Positions 34,310 through 42,537 of a DNA stretch of 44,881 nt are shown here, in pieces. The stretch is from an uncultured archaeon (GTDB lineage: Archaea; Altiarchaeota; Altiarchaeia; IMC4; SCGC-AAA252-I15), in assembly GCA_902384455.1 (NCBI GenBank), contig CABMCB010000071.1:203315-248195 (forward strand), given 5' to 3'. Made by a program: the position numbers and the translations under genes. Numbering within the stretch: position 1 is the first letter of the stretch; each line of letters begins with the position of its first letter. The notes under the pieces are model-generated. The model was given only the letters and a program-made list of their open reading frames with translations. It was not told where the DNA came from and searched no databases.

Positions 34310-35319
34310 ATTATCGTCCCCCACGTGTGTTCGCAGCTTGCCTGAGCTTTTCCGAAGTCCGAGAGGGTAATCCGCTCTCCGTCTTTCTCATACTCAAACT
34401 CGACAAGCTCGGCCGGAAAACCGTTGTAGTGAAACAGCATGCTGGTTTTAACCACGAAGCGGGCGCGTCCCAGAGTCTGAAATACTGCTTTGGCTTTTTC
34501 CCTGCCCCGTTTGGCCGTTATAGTGTAGGACGGGGTTTCCTCGTCGGGAGTAACTTCGATTTTGGCGTTCCCGAACTGGGCTGAAGTTTTGCTTTCATTG
34601 TGGCGCAAACCGAACATCCGGATGAAAGGAAAGCGCTTTTGTTTGCTTGCTGCGACCAAGCTGCCTCTGCGGTTAAGTACTGCGGAACCCAAGTACGGGA
34701 AAAAGTAGTCCACATAGTCCCCTCTGTTCCCGTGGGCGACACCCCAGTACCAAGGCGACATTGGGACGTTGACCGTGACCTTCTGGAAATACGCGGAACC
34801 TAAAGCAGGCGTTATAGTTCCCCCGGATTCCAAAGTGCCTTCCGCCTTGAGGTTTATCGCCGTGATTATTCCGTAGCCGTATCCTGCCTTTGTTCCGCAG
34901 CTTGTCATAATGCCCTGCTGCTTGTTCCAGGGGCTAAGAAGTACGTTGTATCTTTCGCCTGCGCAGTCGGCGTTAAACCTGAGTCCCTCACCCTCAGTCT
35001 TGAAGACGTTTCCTTTGTCGTACTCCATACCGTCATCAAAACCGCGGGCGCTTCCCACTTTGACCGGATGAGTTACGACGCATCCGCCAGAGTACGACCA
35101 GCCTCCGATGAGGGTGGGAAACACGACGTCTCCCCCGCTTTTTCTGGGCGCAAAAGGCTTGTATCGGACGTCGTTTATTCTCGCTTCCTTAGCGCGATGC
35201 GACCACAAAGTCATCACGTGGCGCGGACGAGGCCCCTCAAGAAAAAGGTGAATCCACCACCAATCCCAACCTAAACGGCTTCTTGCCGACTCGTCGCAAC
35301 TCCACAAATTAACGTCCAT
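34306..35319 (-). CDS. AttH/CrtC-like (lipocalin-fold) protein, copy A
   Basis: 337 residues from ATG 35319, the start shared with the paralogue at 35461-36477 (MDVxxWSCDESAxSR); a longer frame would run into the tRNA gene. The pattern DWWWIHLFLEGPRPRHVMTLWSHRA near the N-terminus and GSAYFQKVTVNVPMSPWYWGVAHG near residue 190 resembles the AttH/hydroxyneurosporene-hydratase (CrtC)/tocopherol-cyclase superfamily, which has paired lipocalin-like barrels and acts on isoprenoid or lipid substrates. The resemblance is by motif and medium in strength. No signal peptide. It lies just downstream of tRNA-Pro on the same strand. Confidence 0.55.
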   Translation of the reverse strand: MDVNLWSCDESARSRLGWDWWWIHLFLEGPRPRHVMTLWSHRAKEARINDVRYKPFAPRKSGGDVVFPTLIGGWSYSGGCVVTHPVKVGSARGFDDGMEYDKGNVFKTEGEGLRFNADCAGERYNVLLSPWNKQQGIMTSCGTKAGYGYGIITAINLKAEGTLESGGTITPALGSAYFQKVTVNVPMSPWYWGVAHGNRGDYVDYFFPYLGSAVLNRRGSLVAASKQKRFPFIRMFGLRHNESKTSAQFGNAKIEVTPDEETPSYTITAKRGREKAKAVFQTLGRARFVVKTSMLFHYNGFPAELVEFEYEKDGERITLSDFGKAQASCEHTWGTII

Positions 35320-35341
35320 AAATTTCTTAAAAGGGTTCTGA

Positions 35342-35414
35342 TGGGCCCGCCGTGATTTGAACACGGGTCGCCGGCTCCCAAAGCCGGTAGGATACCAAAC
35401 TACCCCACGGGCCC
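35342..35414 (-). tRNA. tRNA-Pro (anticodon TGG)
   Basis: A full cloverleaf on the minus strand: acceptor stem GGGCCCG/CGGGCCC, D arm with A14, G18, G19 and A21, anticodon stem CCGGC/GCCGG around the loop TTTGGGA (anticodon TGG), a 4-base variable loop, and T arm CCGTG/CACGG with TTCAAAT. Discriminator base is A and CCA is not encoded. No intron. It lies between two tandem paralogous genes. Confidence 0.95.
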
Positions 35415-35460
35415 TTGTGGTTTCCTAATACGTCGTCTTGGGAAAAAAGCTTACCGGTTA

Positions 35461-36477
35461 CTAAAGCACAACCCCCCAAGCGTGCTCACAGCTGGCTTGA
35501 ACCCCGCCCAAGTCCGCAAGAACAACTTTTTCCCCATCATTGTTATACTCAAAATCAACCAACTCTGCCGGAAACCCATTATAAAAAAAAGGCCGCCGAC
35601 TCTCAATCAGAAAACGAGCTCGGCCTAGCGTCTGGAATACGGCTTTGGCGTGTTCTCTTCCTCGTTGGGCGGTTATCGTGTAGGCGGGTGTTTCTTCGTG
35701 TGGGGTAATTTTTATGCGGGCGTTTTCGAACTGGACTGCTGTGTTGCTTTCGCGGTGCCTGAAACCGAAGCTTCTGCGCAGTAGTAGGCGCGTCCGGTCG
35801 CATGTGGTTGTGAGTTTGTCGTGGCGCTGAAGTAATGCGGCTCCCAAATAAGGGAAGAAGTAGTCGACGTAGTTGTCGCCGCTTCCGTGGGCGATGCCCC
35901 AATACCACGGCGGAAGAGGAACGTTGGTGGTCACCTTCTGCAGGTTGGCCGACCCTGACACTTGCATTGTCTTTCCGTTTATTGTGACTGTTCCTTCCGT
36001 CTTGAGGCTTTTGCTGTATAGGACGATGAATCCGTGCCCTATTTTTTCGACTACCGTCTGGTTTTTCCATTCGCCGTTCCACGGAGTCATTTTGAGGTCG
36101 TATTTCTCTTTGTCTCCGTTTACCGTGAATCTGAATCCTCCGTCTTCCTTCTTAAGCAGCCCTCCTTTGGAGTACTCTACGTTGTCCTTTCTCATGCGGG
36201 CATCATATACCTGAAGCATCAAGGGGACGTTCATTTGTCCGCCCGCATAAGACCATCCGCTTGCGAGCATAGGCGCGCTTGTTTCATCGCCCTCCCTAAC
36301 CGGGAGAGAAGGCATGTAAGGCAGGCCGTTTATTTTTGCGGGGCTTGCGCGATGCGACCAGACTACCATTGCGTGGCGCGGATTAGGGTCCTTTAGGAAA
36401 AGCAGCACCCACCACCAGTCGAATCCAAAGCGGCTTTTAGCCGACTCGTCGCAGCTCCAAAACGAAACGTCCATCAT
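35461..36477 (-). CDS. AttH/CrtC-like (lipocalin-fold) protein, copy B
   Basis: 338 residues, about two-thirds identical over aligned blocks to copy A (34306-35319): WSCDESAKSRFGFDWWW, PRHAMVVWSHRA, GWSYAGG, PPWYWGIAHG, YVDYFFPYLGAA, YTITAQRGREHAKAVFQTLGRARF, QASCEHAWGVVL. Same AttH/CrtC-like motif pair (DWWW and WYWGxAH). ATG 36477 or 36474; the paralogue's MDV start favours 36474. No signal peptide or membrane helix. The two copies are separated by tRNA-Pro, so a duplication or insertion took place around that tRNA. Confidence 0.55.
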   Translation of the reverse strand: MMDVSFWSCDESAKSRFGFDWWWVLLFLKDPNPRHAMVVWSHRASPAKINGLPYMPSLPVREGDETSAPMLASGWSYAGGQMNVPLMLQVYDARMRKDNVEYSKGGLLKKEDGGFRFTVNGDKEKYDLKMTPWNGEWKNQTVVEKIGHGFIVLYSKSLKTEGTVTINGKTMQVSGSANLQKVTTNVPLPPWYWGIAHGSGDNYVDYFFPYLGAALLQRHDKLTTTCDRTRLLLRRSFGFRHRESNTAVQFENARIKITPHEETPAYTITAQRGREHAKAVFQTLGRARFLIESRRPFFYNGFPAELVDFEYNNDGEKVVLADLGGVQASCEHAWGVVL

Positions 36478-36553
36478 CCATCAAAACAAGTAAGGTAAGT
36501 AGAATAAGTCGTAGGCATTTAATTACCTTCTGCTTTTCAGCCTACTACGCCAT

Positions 36554-38854
36554 CTAGAACCGCTGGTATGTTTCGTAGTACGTCAGAAGGGAAGCCATCT
36601 GCGGATCCATCTGGTCGAGATCCGTAAAGAAGTCTTTGAATGCTTTGCCGACAGACTCCTTGATTCTCCTCAAACCCTCTTTCCACGGAATCTTAGTGCT
36701 GACTTCCATAGAGAGAATCAAGGGTATGATAGGTATGGTCGTCTTCAGTTTAGCTTCCGTGGACAGTCTTCCGTCGCCTTCATGAAGACTTTCAGCGACG
36801 GCCTTCCTAATTTCCTCCGGTAAGTCTGGTTGCTCTTGGATTTCCTTAAGCGCCCTTTGGATGGCGGTGAAATGCTCTTCTTGTTTTGCAGGGTCGATTC
36901 TTTCGACTGCGCTTACCATAAGCCGCATGTCGTTGTTAAGGTTCTTTATATCTGCTTTCGTCGCCCCCAAGCATGATACGTCGACAATTTGCTGTTCCAG
37001 ACGCTGTTCAGCCGCAATTATTTCTTGGCGCGTTAAAGCCCCCTCATGCGCGACGGCAGCCCGCGTGGCGCCATGTTCAGCCGCAGACAGCGCCCTCGTC
37101 ATACGTGATTCAGCGATCAAATCCGCCGTGACACTAAGGTAGCCTCGTTGAACCTCCGCCATAAGCCGGTCGACTCCGTAAGGTATGTCCTCTCTCTCCT
37201 CCATCTGCTCCATGAGACGCCTGAAGTTGTCGAATCCGCAACCTAAACAGTCGCTTCTGTGAGTGGACAACTCTTTTGCCACCATCGCTTCAGCCGCCCT
37301 GAAAAGGCCGCTGTATGGGTGTGTTTCCGTAATCTCAAGTATGCTGCTTAATACTCTGCGTTTTATCATTTCGCCCGCTGTTGCGTCCGCTCCTTTTGCG
37401 GTGAGTGCCTGAAGTTCAGTTTGCAGTTCAGGAAGTCTGCCCTCTATTTCCTTCTTGAGCCTGACTGTTGCGCATACTGTTTTGGGGCTGCCTTGGATGA
37501 GGCGGAACATCACGTCTTCCCTTTCAGGGGGAGTGATGGCGCCGTTAACTACCTTCTGGTCTCTGCTTACGATGTTCTCAACTGCTGTCCTTATCTCCTC
37601 CTCCGGAACATCCACCTGGGCAGACGTCTCTTTTATGAGGTCCCAAGTCGTCGGAAGAGGCACGACTCCCGTGTACTTTGGAGCGCAGTAAACGCCGAAC
37701 TTTGTGTCTCCTATAGCCGCCTGCAGGCAAGGTTCGCCAGTTATCGGATATATAGCGTACACTTCCCTCTCATCCTCCTCAGTGACCACCAAACCGAACA
37801 TCTTCCTGGCTCCCGCCTGCACGCTCAACAGAGGCGCACCTGAAGCAGAAGCCTCCTCTTTCGGGATGGAATAAATGCGGACCTTATCGTAGCCTCCATT
37901 CTGCATGTCCCCCAAATAAATGGCCGTCCCAGCTATAACATGCCGGTTGATCTCTTCCAACCTTTCAACGAACTCATGAGACGTAGGATCCAGCTGCGGC
38001 TCACCGAAAGTAAGCGTCCTATAATAATACTGCTCAGGACGGTCTTGATCCAACGGAGGAACAACGAACAAGTGGCCGTCAAACTGCGGCGTAAGACGAG
38101 TGCCTGAGGGTCGCCACATCCTCTCCATAGACGAAATCTCTCCGTCCGGCTTACAGTAGAACACCGCTCCATACACAGGTTCCTGACTCTCTTTAGGAGG
38201 CTCTCCCAAACCCGGAATCCTCCCCCTCCAAGGGACGTGAGTCCACAATATGAATCCTTCATCCTCGCTTGTCGGCCTGCTTAAGTCATCAGTGATGCGC
38301 ATGAAACGGAACGTCCTTATGTCGTCATACAAAGTGTCCTCGCAACCATGGGCCGCCAGTTGAGTGACGGCTCCCTCTACCGCGCGAAGAACAGCGGGGC
38401 TTGTGGTTACAAAGCGGTAGTCTTCGAAAGTAACTGTTGGATAAAGGCTTGCGGGGTTAGTGTAAACGCTGACCATCCGCGCGTCGGCAGCCCTTAAGTC
38501 GCCGACTTTTATTCCGACCTGAGGATTGGGGATAAGATCAATCTTTTCCGCCCGAATCGAAGGGTCATGTTCCTTATACCATTCAATCCGCAGACTGGGA
38601 TCAGTCATAAACTCCAACTCAGTAAGGCGCCGGTCATTATCCATCAAAACGCCAATAGGCGTCTCAGAAAAAGGCTTAACCGCGGCGTTCAAAACACCCC
38701 ACAAATCACGTAGCGCCTTCGTAGCCGCCTCCTTCTGAGCAGGCGTGCCGGTCGCCATAATCTCCCCTATAGTCGGCTCATTCTTGGGCTCGGGGAGCAC
38801 CACTTCCGGAGGCTTAAGCGGTCCAGCCGGCGGCTTAGTCCTATCGGCGGCCAT
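36554..38854 (-). CDS. Large hypothetical protein (766 aa), possible recent acquisition
   Basis: No family recognised. The Pro-rich start (1-30) is followed by about 400 residues of mixed strand and helix with many aromatic and Asp/Glu residues, then a helical second half containing CLGCGF (about residue 546) and long amphipathic helices (about 600-690). Near the C-terminus KLKTTIPIIPLILSMEV, followed by a helix to KDFFTDL, resembles a short KLKxxIPxIPxxLxxE motif that I recall from the ends of some bacterial effector-type proteins; this is a weak lead. No signal peptide. The gene has 8 GATC sites by eye in 2.3 kb, a chance-like density, whereas the rest of the window has about 11 in 42.6 kb. 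CTTTTTAAT lies about 27 bases before the ATG. Confidence 0.7.
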   Translation of the reverse strand: MAADRTKPPAGPLKPPEVVLPEPKNEPTIGEIMATGTPAQKEAATKALRDLWGVLNAAVKPFSETPIGVLMDNDRRLTELEFMTDPSLRIEWYKEHDPSIRAEKIDLIPNPQVGIKVGDLRAADARMVSVYTNPASLYPTVTFEDYRFVTTSPAVLRAVEGAVTQLAAHGCEDTLYDDIRTFRFMRITDDLSRPTSEDEGFILWTHVPWRGRIPGLGEPPKESQEPVYGAVFYCKPDGEISSMERMWRPSGTRLTPQFDGHLFVVPPLDQDRPEQYYYRTLTFGEPQLDPTSHEFVERLEEINRHVIAGTAIYLGDMQNGGYDKVRIYSIPKEEASASGAPLLSVQAGARKMFGLVVTEEDEREVYAIYPITGEPCLQAAIGDTKFGVYCAPKYTGVVPLPTTWDLIKETSAQVDVPEEEIRTAVENIVSRDQKVVNGAITPPEREDVMFRLIQGSPKTVCATVRLKKEIEGRLPELQTELQALTAKGADATAGEMIKRRVLSSILEITETHPYSGLFRAAEAMVAKELSTHRSDCLGCGFDNFRRLMEQMEEREDIPYGVDRLMAEVQRGYLSVTADLIAESRMTRALSAAEHGATRAAVAHEGALTRQEIIAAEQRLEQQIVDVSCLGATKADIKNLNNDMRLMVSAVERIDPAKQEEHFTAIQRALKEIQEQPDLPEEIRKAVAESLHEGDGRLSTEAKLKTTIPIIPLILSMEVSTKIPWKEGLRRIKESVGKAFKDFFTDLDQMDPQMASLLTYYETYQRF

Positions 38855-38961
38855 TGCTTAATTATCGGGTAAGGCGTCATTAAAAAGAATATGCGCGAGC
38901 TATACAGGCACAAAAAACAATCTACCCCCCTCCTTTTAACTTCCCGCCAAAATATCTAACA

Positions 38962-39339
38962 ATGAGCGCATTAGAAGACCAGATTCTAAACGCAGTGCGC
39001 ATCCTGCTTGACTACGTCTTCAAGCTTGTGGACATAATGATCTCGTCCCTCCAGAAAATACTGCTGCTACTCGGCCTCAACTCCTCAATAAGCCACAAAG
39101 AACTCATAACATACCTACTCGGATTCATAATAGTAGCCGCAGTCATGGACCGCGCCCTTGCGATATTCAAAAGGGCGATATACAACAGCATAGCAGGCGT
39201 CATAATCCTATTCCTACTGCACTACTTCGGAGTAGACGTACCCATAACCCTTTTCACAGTAGTCGTAACCGTACTATTCGGAGTCCCCGGAATACTCGCA
39301 CTACTTCTATTCTACGTCGGCGGAATATTCCCCTCATAA
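38962..39339 (+). CDS. BofA-like membrane protein, first of a pair
   Basis: 125 residues. An amphipathic N-terminal helix is followed by about three membrane segments. The C-terminal part (YNSIAGVIILFLLHYFGVDVPITLFTVVVTVLFGVPGILALLL) has the BofA pattern: Asn-Ser, Gly, a hydrophobic run, then a polar-Pro turn and GVPG. BofA in Bacillus holds back processing of pro-sigma-K by a membrane protease; archaeal relatives have no known role. TTTTAACTT lies about 26 bases before the ATG. Three bases separate it from its shorter paralogue. Confidence 0.72.
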   Translation: MSALEDQILNAVRILLDYVFKLVDIMISSLQKILLLLGLNSSISHKELITYLLGFIIVAAVMDRALAIFKRAIYNSIAGVIILFLLHYFGVDVPITLFTVVVTVLFGVPGILALLLFYVGGIFPS

Positions 39340-39342
39340 AAA

Positions 39343-39624
39343 ATGAACCTCCCCACATCAGACCCCGCAGTACTAGCCGCAGCCGCAGCAATAATAGCAG
39401 CAACCGCCGCAATATGGCTGCTTTGGACACTCACAAAAAAAATCCTCGAAAAACTACTCATACTACTACTAAACTCACTACTCGGCCTAGGCGCACTACT
39501 AATACTCGTCTACGGACTCAAAATACCCATACCAATAAACCCGGCAACCATAATCGTCGTCGGACTATTCGGAACCGCAGGACTAGGCGCCCTAATACTG
39601 CTCACAATACTCGGCATACTATAA
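39343..39624 (+). CDS. BofA-like membrane protein, second of a pair
   Basis: 93 residues, three hydrophobic segments. The last 55 residues follow the BofA pattern (LLLNSLLGLGALLILVYGL, then IPINPATIIVVGLFGTAG), similar to the end of the preceding gene. Its start lies three bases after the previous stop, so they are co-translated and may form a hetero-oligomer. The DNA of both genes is very A/C-rich on the plus strand. Function unknown. Confidence 0.7.
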   Translation: MNLPTSDPAVLAAAAAIIAATAAIWLLWTLTKKILEKLLILLLNSLLGLGALLILVYGLKIPIPINPATIIVVGLFGTAGLGALILLTILGIL

Positions 39625-39625
39625 A

Positions 39626-40924
39626 CTACTTCTTAGCCACCTTCAACTGAGCATACCTAACAGCCCCAGAAACCCCAACATGCTCGTGCGGCCTAAGCTT
39701 CACCCAATGAACACGAGCGGCCGGAGAAAAAACCCTCCTCTGGAAAGACTCCTCCACAGTGCGGAAAAACTCCCTGTACCTCAAATCAGTAAGACCCCCA
39801 GTTACCGCAATAACCTCCGGATTAAGAACACCCGCAACATCCGCTAAAGCGCCGCCCAAAACAGAAGCCGCAAAAAAAAGAACATCCTGACACAAACCAT
39901 CCCCGTCCACAGCAAGCCTATCAACATCAAAACTAGTAAAACCAATCCCATCAACCCTACCCCTAACGTCAGAAGCAGAAAGCCGACCCCTCCGGTACGC
40001 GGCCGAAACATCCTCCCCATCAACTTGACCCAAAGCAAGAAGCCAACACCTCCTACCGTGAAAAGCAGCCTTAGCCGCCTCATAAGAAATCACATCATCC
40101 CTCAAAGCCCCATCCCTCAATTTCTCCCTCGGAAGAAAACCCCCAAAAGAAGCCGAACGCAAAACGCGAGTAGCCAAAGGATCACCCCCGGAGGCGGCCG
40201 AAAAAACAGCTTCAGCCACCTTATGCGGCGAAGTCCTGCTTGCTGCGGCAAGCCCGCTTAAGCCTCCGAATGCTTCGGGAAGAGTCGAAAGCAACGCTTC
40301 CTTAAGGCGGGCTTTGGCGACTCTCACTATGCCGTTGCCTGAGGCGACCGTCTCCAAGCAGCCGGTTGCGCCGCAGCCGCACTTAAACGGCTCATCAACC
40401 ACCTTCATGTGGCCCAATTCGCAGGCGACACCCTCATAACCCGAAAGAAGCGCAAGCTCCTTGCCGGGAAGAACAAACCCTCCTCCGACGCCTGTGCCCA
40501 AAGTGACAGTAAGAACACCGCCATGATTCACCCTAAGACGCCTAACATTGATGTGCTCCGCCGCACCCAACGCCGAAGCATCAGCGTCATTGATAAGAAA
40601 AACACGCGAACCAAAAGCAGCCCTCAAAACATGGCGCATGTCAAAATCCCCAACACCCACAACATTCGGAAGAGAAACCCTGCCGTCAAAAGAAACCGGG
40701 CCCGGAACAGCAACACAAAAACCCGAAACAACAGAATCATCAACGCCCTCACGAGCCAAAAGACCGTCAACAGCAGCCTTAATCTGATGCACATAAGCAT
40801 TAGCGCCCAAAGCGGCCTTGGAATCAACCGGCTCCCCAAGAACAAACGACCCGCCCCTCAAAAGACCCGGCCGGATGAACGTAGCGCCCGCATCAACGCC
40901 CACGAAAACAGCGGCATCGGCCAT
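39626..40924 (-). CDS. ROK-family sugar kinase/regulator with a roughly 95-residue insertion
   Basis: 432 residues from ATG 40924 (the GTG at 40930 is an alternative). ATP-binding loop VGVDAGATFIRPGLL at the start, catalytic Asp in VFLINDADASALG, phosphate loop VTLGTGVGGGF, and the ROK zinc motif with ELGHMKV followed by CGCGATGCLETVASG. ROK proteins are usually 300-320 residues; here about 95 extra residues (about 265-360, including RRCWLLALGQVDGEDVSAAYR) precede the conserved GGALADVAGVLNPEVIAVTGG. Likely phosphorylates a hexose such as glucose, fructose or N-acetylmannosamine. No helix-turn-helix, so an enzyme rather than a repressor. It converges with the BofA pair one base apart. Confidence 0.85.
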   Translation of the reverse strand: MADAAVFVGVDAGATFIRPGLLRGGSFVLGEPVDSKAALGANAYVHQIKAAVDGLLAREGVDDSVVSGFCVAVPGPVSFDGRVSLPNVVGVGDFDMRHVLRAAFGSRVFLINDADASALGAAEHINVRRLRVNHGGVLTVTLGTGVGGGFVLPGKELALLSGYEGVACELGHMKVVDEPFKCGCGATGCLETVASGNGIVRVAKARLKEALLSTLPEAFGGLSGLAAASRTSPHKVAEAVFSAASGGDPLATRVLRSASFGGFLPREKLRDGALRDDVISYEAAKAAFHGRRCWLLALGQVDGEDVSAAYRRGRLSASDVRGRVDGIGFTSFDVDRLAVDGDGLCQDVLFFAASVLGGALADVAGVLNPEVIAVTGGLTDLRYREFFRTVEESFQRRVFSPAARVHWVKLRPHEHVGVSGAVRYAQLKVAKK

Positions 40925-40962
40925 ACTCACTCAATTATTGCCGCGCCCATAAAAAACGCTTC

Positions 40963-41613
40963 TTACTCCCTAAGAAGGTGAAGAACGTCCTTGACTACGT
41001 CAGTCCTGGTGACTACCGTCAAGACGTCGTTTTTCTTTACTATGGTGTCGCCGCTTGCTATGATGACTTCTCCGTTGCGGTAAACAACCGCAATCAAAAC
41101 CCCACCGGGAAGACCCATGTCCTTAATCTTCCTTCCGTCAAGCTTATGATTCGAGAACCGGACCTCAAGCAACTCGGCGTTCCCGTTGGCGATGCTTGCG
41201 ACACTCCGGCTGCCCTCCTGAACAAGAGCATTCTTGAAATAACTGACCAACGCAGTCACAGGCGAAATAGCGGCAGTAATGTCCAAACCAATGTACAAAT
41301 CCTTCTTTTTGGTGTCATTCACCATGGCGACAATCCGCGGCACCTTAAACTTCTTAAGAATCTGGCAGATAGTGAGGTTTGTGTTGTCGTCGGGAGTCAA
41401 AACGGCGGCAGCGTCCGCACGCTCAATGCCCGCGTCCCTTAGAATCTCAGTGTTGCTTCCGTCACCGTGAATTATGAGCGCATCCATGCTCTCAGCAAGA
41501 GACTTCGCTCTCTCATCGTCCCTCTCCACAAGAACAACCTCATGACCTTCGGCAATCAGATGATTCGCCAAGGCCTTTCCTGTGTTGTCTATGCCTACTA
41601 TAATAATGTACAT
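40963..41613 (-). CDS. TrkA-type NAD-binding potassium transport regulator
   Basis: About 216 residues: an RCK N-terminal Rossmann domain (MYIIIVGIDNTGKALANHL, then VVLVERDDERAK and LIIHGDGSNTEILRDAGI) and a TrkA-C domain (about residues 135-216, ELLEVRFSNHKLDGRKI and VIIASGDTIVKKNDVLTVVT). The soluble gating subunit of a Trk/Ktr-type potassium system; the membrane partner is not in the window. The usual GxGxxG reads GIDNTG. ATG 41613 is preferred to the start at 41637 because TATATATAG at about 41643-41653 predicts transcription near 41623. Confidence 0.9.
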   Translation of the reverse strand: MYIIIVGIDNTGKALANHLIAEGHEVVLVERDDERAKSLAESMDALIIHGDGSNTEILRDAGIERADAAAVLTPDDNTNLTICQILKKFKVPRIVAMVNDTKKKDLYIGLDITAAISPVTALVSYFKNALVQEGSRSVASIANGNAELLEVRFSNHKLDGRKIKDMGLPGGVLIAVVYRNGEVIIASGDTIVKKNDVLTVVTRTDVVKDVLHLLRE

Positions 41614-41691
41614 ATTTTGACTGTTACTCTTTCCCACGCCCCTCTATATATACGTTCTTTCCGCATTATATTCCACTAAAGGCCTTAAGAG

Positions 41692-42537
41692 ATGGAGACG
41701 ACGAAACTACTCGTTGAAGCACTCGAATACGTCCAGCGGTTCAACGGCCAGCTTTTTGTGATTAAGCTGGGCGGCGAAGTGATGGGTGAAAAAGCCATAT
41801 TAGACAGCATCGCCCGCGACCTTATTCTTTTGAACCTCGTCGGCATAAAGACCGTCGTGCTGCACGGCGGCGGACCGGAAATCTCCGAGATGATGGAGAA
41901 GCTGGGCAAGAAGCCGAAGTTCATAAGGGGACTGCGCGTCACAGACGAAGAGACTATGGACATAGTCAAGATGGTGCTTGTGGGCAAAGTCAACACCTCT
42001 TTCGTCGCATCGATAAACCGCCACGGAGGACAAGCTGTAGGCATAGCAGGAAAAAGCGGAAACCTACTCATAGCAGAAAAGAAGAATGAAGACTTAGGGT
42101 TTGTGGGCGACATAAGCAAGATAAACCCGCACGTACTCCACGTGCTCGTCGACAAAGGATACATACCAGTGGTAAGCCCAATAGCCGCAGACAAGAAAGG
42201 CAACAGCATAAACATCAACGCAGACACCGCAGCAGGAGAACTCGCAGTAGCCCTCAAAGCAAGCAAAATCATAATACTCACCAACGTCCCCGGAGTACTG
42301 GACAAAGACAAGAAACTAATCAAAAGACTCACGGTGCCAGACATAAAAAACCTGGAAAAAGACGGCACCATAGCCGGCGGAATGCTGCCTAAAGTGGAAG
42401 CATGCGTCATAGCCCTCAAAGGCGGAGTAGAACGCGCCCACATAGTGCAAGGCGGCAAACACGCCCTACTAAGAGAAATTCTGACCCGCGAAGGAACAGG
42501 AACCATGATAACCCCCAAAAAGGTGGTCGGGGAATGA
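41692..42537 (+). CDS. argB: Acetylglutamate kinase (or LysW-aminoadipate kinase-like)
   Basis: Amino-acid kinase fold, 281 residues. The phosphate loop VIKLGGEVMGE, TVVLHGGGPEIS, the substrate loop TDEETMDIVKMVLVGKVN, YIPVVSPIA, NINADTAAGELAVALKA and the ATP-binding GGMLPKVEACVIALKGGV are all present. It phosphorylates N-acetylglutamate in arginine synthesis. No LysW or other arg genes are adjacent, so the assignment to arginine rather than lysine rests on family resemblance; lysA in this window argues that lysine is made by the diaminopimelate route. TATA-like ATTATATT lies 23 bases upstream. Stop overlaps the next start (ATGA). Confidence 0.92.
   Translation: METTKLLVEALEYVQRFNGQLFVIKLGGEVMGEKAILDSIARDLILLNLVGIKTVVLHGGGPEISEMMEKLGKKPKFIRGLRVTDEETMDIVKMVLVGKVNTSFVASINRHGGQAVGIAGKSGNLLIAEKKNEDLGFVGDISKINPHVLHVLVDKGYIPVVSPIAADKKGNSININADTAAGELAVALKASKIIILTNVPGVLDKDKKLIKRLTVPDIKNLEKDGTIAGGMLPKVEACVIALKGGVERAHIVQGGKHALLREILTREGTGTMITPKKVVGE

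Noticed and set aside
35320..35364. Extended start for AttH-like copy A
   Set aside because: It would run into the tRNA-Pro gene and the paralogue starts at the equivalent of 35319.
35342..35414. tRNA-Pro as an integration (att) site for a mobile element
   Set aside because: No duplicated tRNA 3' end and no integrase gene was seen in the window.
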